Positions 60,857 through 64,000 of a DNA stretch of 64,000 nt are shown piece by piece. Position numbers and translations under genes: made by a program. Source of the DNA: Paenibacillus sp. CC-CFT747. GTDB lineage: Bacteria > Bacillota > Bacilli > Paenibacillales > NBRC-103111. Within the stretch, counting starts at the first letter, position 1, and every line of letters begins with the position of its first letter. The notes under the pieces are model-generated. The model was given only the letters and a program-made list of their open reading frames with translations, had not been told where the DNA came from and did not search any database. The stretch is taken from contig CP106741.1 in assembly GCA_030323305.1 (NCBI GenBank), positions 2,639,501 through 2,703,500 of the forward strand, read 5' to 3'.

Positions 60857-63636
60857 ATGTCACTTCCCGCCGAATTAGCATCAATTTTCCGCGTTAAGCA
60901 GAAATCCTATAAGATGGCCCTCATTCTCTCAATGATGGATACGTGGAAGGAAACTAATAACAGGCATTTGCCGATCGATAACATAGCAAATCGCTTCTTA
61001 AGCTACTATAAGTATAGGGAAGCTAGCAATCTAAAAGCAGATATCCCTCCCGAGCGAGTGACTTCACGATGGGAAAACATGAGTCTATCCCAAACAAAGG
61101 CGCTCCTTGATACCCCTATTAATGCTCTTCAATCCATTATCACGAAGAGTGAAGATAAGGGATTTTTAACTTTCCACGATCATATCTGGGCAATGGGGCC
61201 GGAGGTTCTTGATGAGCTACAAAGATATGCTAATGAAGAATTGGATGCTTATAATGCTCAGATCCGCGCGGACTTTTCCCTCAAAACGTGTCTTGATGAA
61301 ATCCTCAATACTTACAGTACGGCAAAAACACAGCAATTCTCTGGCCACCCCTCGGTACATTGTTTAGAAGAACAATACCCGAAGGCTTAAGGGAGTTGCC
61401 TTTTATATCCGACCAAATTCGAGTTCAAGGCTCCGTAGGGCAAGGCAATTGGGCAACTATCCCGTGGATCGCGCTAATGGACAAGAGAATCACAGAGACA
61501 ACCCAGCACGGAGAGTACTTAGTCTACCTTTTTGCTGAGGATATGGGTGCGGTGTATCTAACTCTTAATCAAGGAGTAACCGAACCATTAAAGGAAAAGG
61601 GAAGAAGGGAAGGCTATGCTTACCTGCAGCAAAAAGTAAATGACTTAAGAGAGCAGTTGCCTTTAGAAGGCTTTAGAAAAGACGAGAAGATTGATCTTAC
61701 GGCAAGTGGAATCGGTCGTGATTATCAAATATCCACTGTTGCTTATATTCGATATGACAGAGACGCGATTCCAGAGGAAGAGCATCTAATTGCTGATCTA
61801 GAAGAGATGATGGAGAATTATCAACTTTATGTCGAAGCTCAGCTGCAGGAAACCATAAATAAAGGAATCAATGAACCGGCAACCTTCAAATATACTATGG
61901 CCCATCTGTACCTTGGGCAAGGGATTATCTCCTATCTTGGTCAGAACAACTCTGGATATTTTCCTCTAGAGCTGGATGAACTGATTCGAAATCAATCAAC
62001 CATCCTTAAATCAGGAGACGAAGTCAAGCATCCGAAAGAAAGAATTCGGCATATAGGGCGTGCCTTGGAGGAGCTAGGGCTCCTCGAAATAAATGGTCAT
62101 AGCTATTCTCTAACTGAATTCGGCGTTGGGTATTTCCAAAATATTGATCAACAAGAATTGTGGAAGCTGACGGATCGACAAGCCCAGATGCTACGTGGTC
62201 ATCTTCAAAAAGCACGGTCCATTCCTGAAGCTAATAAGTTAATAAAAGTAATCAATCAAGCAAGCTCCATTGCAAGGGAGCTTGATGTTTTTACTACTTC
62301 CGAATTCCACGAGCGATTTATTAAAAGCATGAACTTGGGTGATGAATGGGGCTCCGTAACCCAAGAGAATCGTACAAAGTTTATGCTGAATTGGTTAGAG
62401 GAGCTTAGATATCTCGAAAAATCAAACCAAACCTACCGTTTCATTGAAGATGAGGTGTCAGAAGTGGTAGAGACATTAACCGTGCCGGAGCGATTAGAGC
62501 ATATCAAATCCTATATCCAGCATAGCGGATTCATGTATCCAGATGGATTAATAGAGAACTTCTACCTTTCTTTAAAGACGAAGCCTTTTGTCATATTAGC
62601 TGGTGTGTCCGGCACGGGGAAAACGAAGTTGGTCAAGTTGTTCGCGGAGGCGCTTGGAGCTACCACGAGGAATGGGCAGTTTGCTCTAATTCCGGTCAGA
62701 CCGGATTGGAGTGACCCATCGGACTTGCTTGGCTATAAAGATTTGTCAGGGGCTTTCCGGCCGGGGCGTCTAGCAGAGGTGCTTTGCGAAGCATCCAAGT
62801 CCGAAAATCATAATAAGCCCTATTTTATCTGTCTCGATGAGATGAATTTGGCAAGGGTAGAGCACTATTTTAGTGATGTTCTTAGTGTGCTTGAAACACA
62901 AAGTTGGTGGAGTGGACGGATCATAACGGATCCGTTGATTCATCGTTCCACACTAACCACGGAAGGGGATCAGGATCAATATGGAGACTTATCCTTCCCG
63001 GATAACGTTTACTTAATTGGAACTGTAAATATGGACGAAACAACTCACCCTTTCAGTAAAAAGGTGTTAGATAGGGCACATACCATCGAGTTCAATTATA
63101 TTAATCTACTCCAATTTCCCGAAACTAGCACGATAGCCCCACCCTTGCCAGCTGTCGCTTCAAATGGTTTTCTAAGGAGCGAATACTTACAATTAGTCGA
63201 TGTCTACGCCGAATCAAAGGAACTAATTACGAAGGTGACGAACCGATTGGTACAAATTAATGCGATATTGGAAGAAATTCATGCTCATGTCGGTTTCCGT
63301 ACCCGTGATGCGGTTTGTTTCTATATGATATATAGTCAACGTTATCAATTATTTACCGAAGATGAGGTTTTGGATCTCCAATTGCTTCAAAAAATCTTGC
63401 CTCGTCTTCAAGGCAGCAGCTCCTCTGTCAAAAAGGTTTTGTTAAAATTAATGAGAGAGTGCTTAGACAGCGCGATTGCCATAAATGAATTAATGGAAGA
63501 TGCCTCCCCTTTATATATAGAACATGGAGGCAATGAGAACCTGTCTAGGGCAAAATATCCACAAAGCGCACGGAAAATTGCCTTTATGCTGCGGAGGTTA
63601 GAAGAAGATGGCTTCACCTCATACTGGTTATCGTAA
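60857..63636 (+). CDS. McrB-type restriction NTPase with DUF3578-like N-terminus (one apparent frameshift)
   Basis: About 926 residues. N-terminal helical domain to ~61340; DUF3578-like region with QGSVGQGNWATIPWIALMD and YLVYLFAEDMGAVYLTLNQGV; helical middle; AAA+ domain with Walker A GVSGTGKTK, the WSDPSDLLGYKDL loop, Walker B ICLDEMN and GTVNMDETTHPFSKKVLDRAH (McrB family). A lost C at CACCCCTC (61350) splits it. ATG after GGGGGACC. McrB motors drive modification-dependent restriction with a nuclease partner, here the overlapping next gene. Confidence 0.88.
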
Positions 63637-64000
63637 TGGAACTGTAGAGCTACTTCGGATAGGAACGAATTTGTTTAATTTATATATCCAAGGGCGGCCG
63701 TTCCACCCGACGGTAGAAACATTACAACTCCATCGGGATGAGTCAGACACATGGGTCGATGCCCATTTTAGTGCGAGCGTTCTCTCGTCTAATTTACAGG
63801 TAGCTTCCATACAAATATTCTCGCCACGGATGTTAGAACTTCGGGCTTGGGGGCAGGGGCAAACCAGCGAACCCCTCTTCTTTGAAACTCAATCTTACGA
63901 GGTAGTAATTGAGAAAAAGCAGGAGTTGCCCATCACTTTTCATCACGAAAGCATTCATTTAAGGCAGGCCGTTAAGCCCCTTGGGAAAATGCTGTTATCC
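63608..64000 (+). CDS. DUF2357-like McrC-type partner, cut by window edge
   Basis: 131 codons visible, ATG at 63608 overlapping the end of the McrB gene by 29 nt. Beta-rich N-terminal part (VELLRIGTNLFNLYIQGRPFHPT, SIQIFSPRMLELRAWGQG) as in DUF2357 proteins, which carry a PD-(D/E)XK nuclease further on, outside this window. It would be the cutting subunit of the pair. Confidence 0.65.
   Translation, partial: MASPHTGYRNGTVELLRIGTNLFNLYIQGRPFHPTVETLQLHRDESDTWVDAHFSASVLSSNLQVASIQIFSPRMLELRAWGQGQTSEPLFFETQSYEVVIEKKQELPITFHHESIHLRQAVKPLGKMLLS

Overview
The window reads as a Firmicute of the Paenibacillus type. The first 16.1 kb is GC-rich and carries typical Bacillales genes: a PadR/DUF1048/ABC operon, a YpmB-like protein, a VrrA/YqfQ-like Gly-rich protein, YerC, a CbiX-like chelatase, a DagK lipid kinase and RlmD. 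It also holds a very large PKD/OmpL47-repeat exported protein followed by a 50-residue peptide gene.

Right after the rlmD terminator (about 16.18 kb) base composition falls sharply and an accessory region runs to the right edge. Its left part (16.3-26.1 kb) looks like an integrative element: a phage-type integrase and excisionase on the minus strand, a divergent operon of small unknown proteins, a second tyrosine recombinase, a secreted thermonuclease and small orphan ORFs. Two perfect Bacillus-type LexA boxes (GAAC-N4-GTTC) lie in front of the integrase and in front of the divergent operon, so excision and that operon are probably SOS-controlled.

The centre (26.7-48.1 kb) is one long plus-strand cluster of about 12 tightly packed, mostly overlapping genes. 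In order: an unknown protein with a beta-rich start, a CoiA-like protein, two unknown proteins, a ~1770-residue DruE-type helicase with a DUF1998-like C-terminus, a DruA-type (DUF4338) protein running in frame into a P-loop ATPase, an unknown protein, an acidic-linker protein, a protein joining a PD-(D/E)XK-like motif to an FtsK/SpoIIIE motor, an SfsA-like nuclease, a phospholipase-D-type nuclease and a small ORF. A convergent Xre regulator ends it. DruA plus DruE is the mark of Druantia anti-phage systems. The ATPase, FtsK-nuclease, SfsA and PLD parts are not standard Druantia and recall phosphorothioate-dependent (Dpt) restriction machinery. I think this is an undescribed composite defence system.

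The right part (48.6-64 kb) is a typical defence-island mosaic: a Mom/GNAT-like protein, a two-domain gamma-glutamylcyclotransferase-like protein, PD-(D/E)XK-like proteins, an orphan TctA-like permease, DUF1643, membrane proteins, IS3 and resolvase remnants, and an McrB-type GTPase/AAA gene overlapping a DUF2357-like partner cut by the window edge.

A caution applies to the whole window. About 40 reading frames break by one base, mostly at runs of G, C, A or T, in core and accessory genes alike, including several identical breaks in the repeats of one gene. This is the pattern of homopolymer errors in an unpolished assembly, not of gene decay. Broken genes are therefore annotated as whole genes with the likely shift positions stated.
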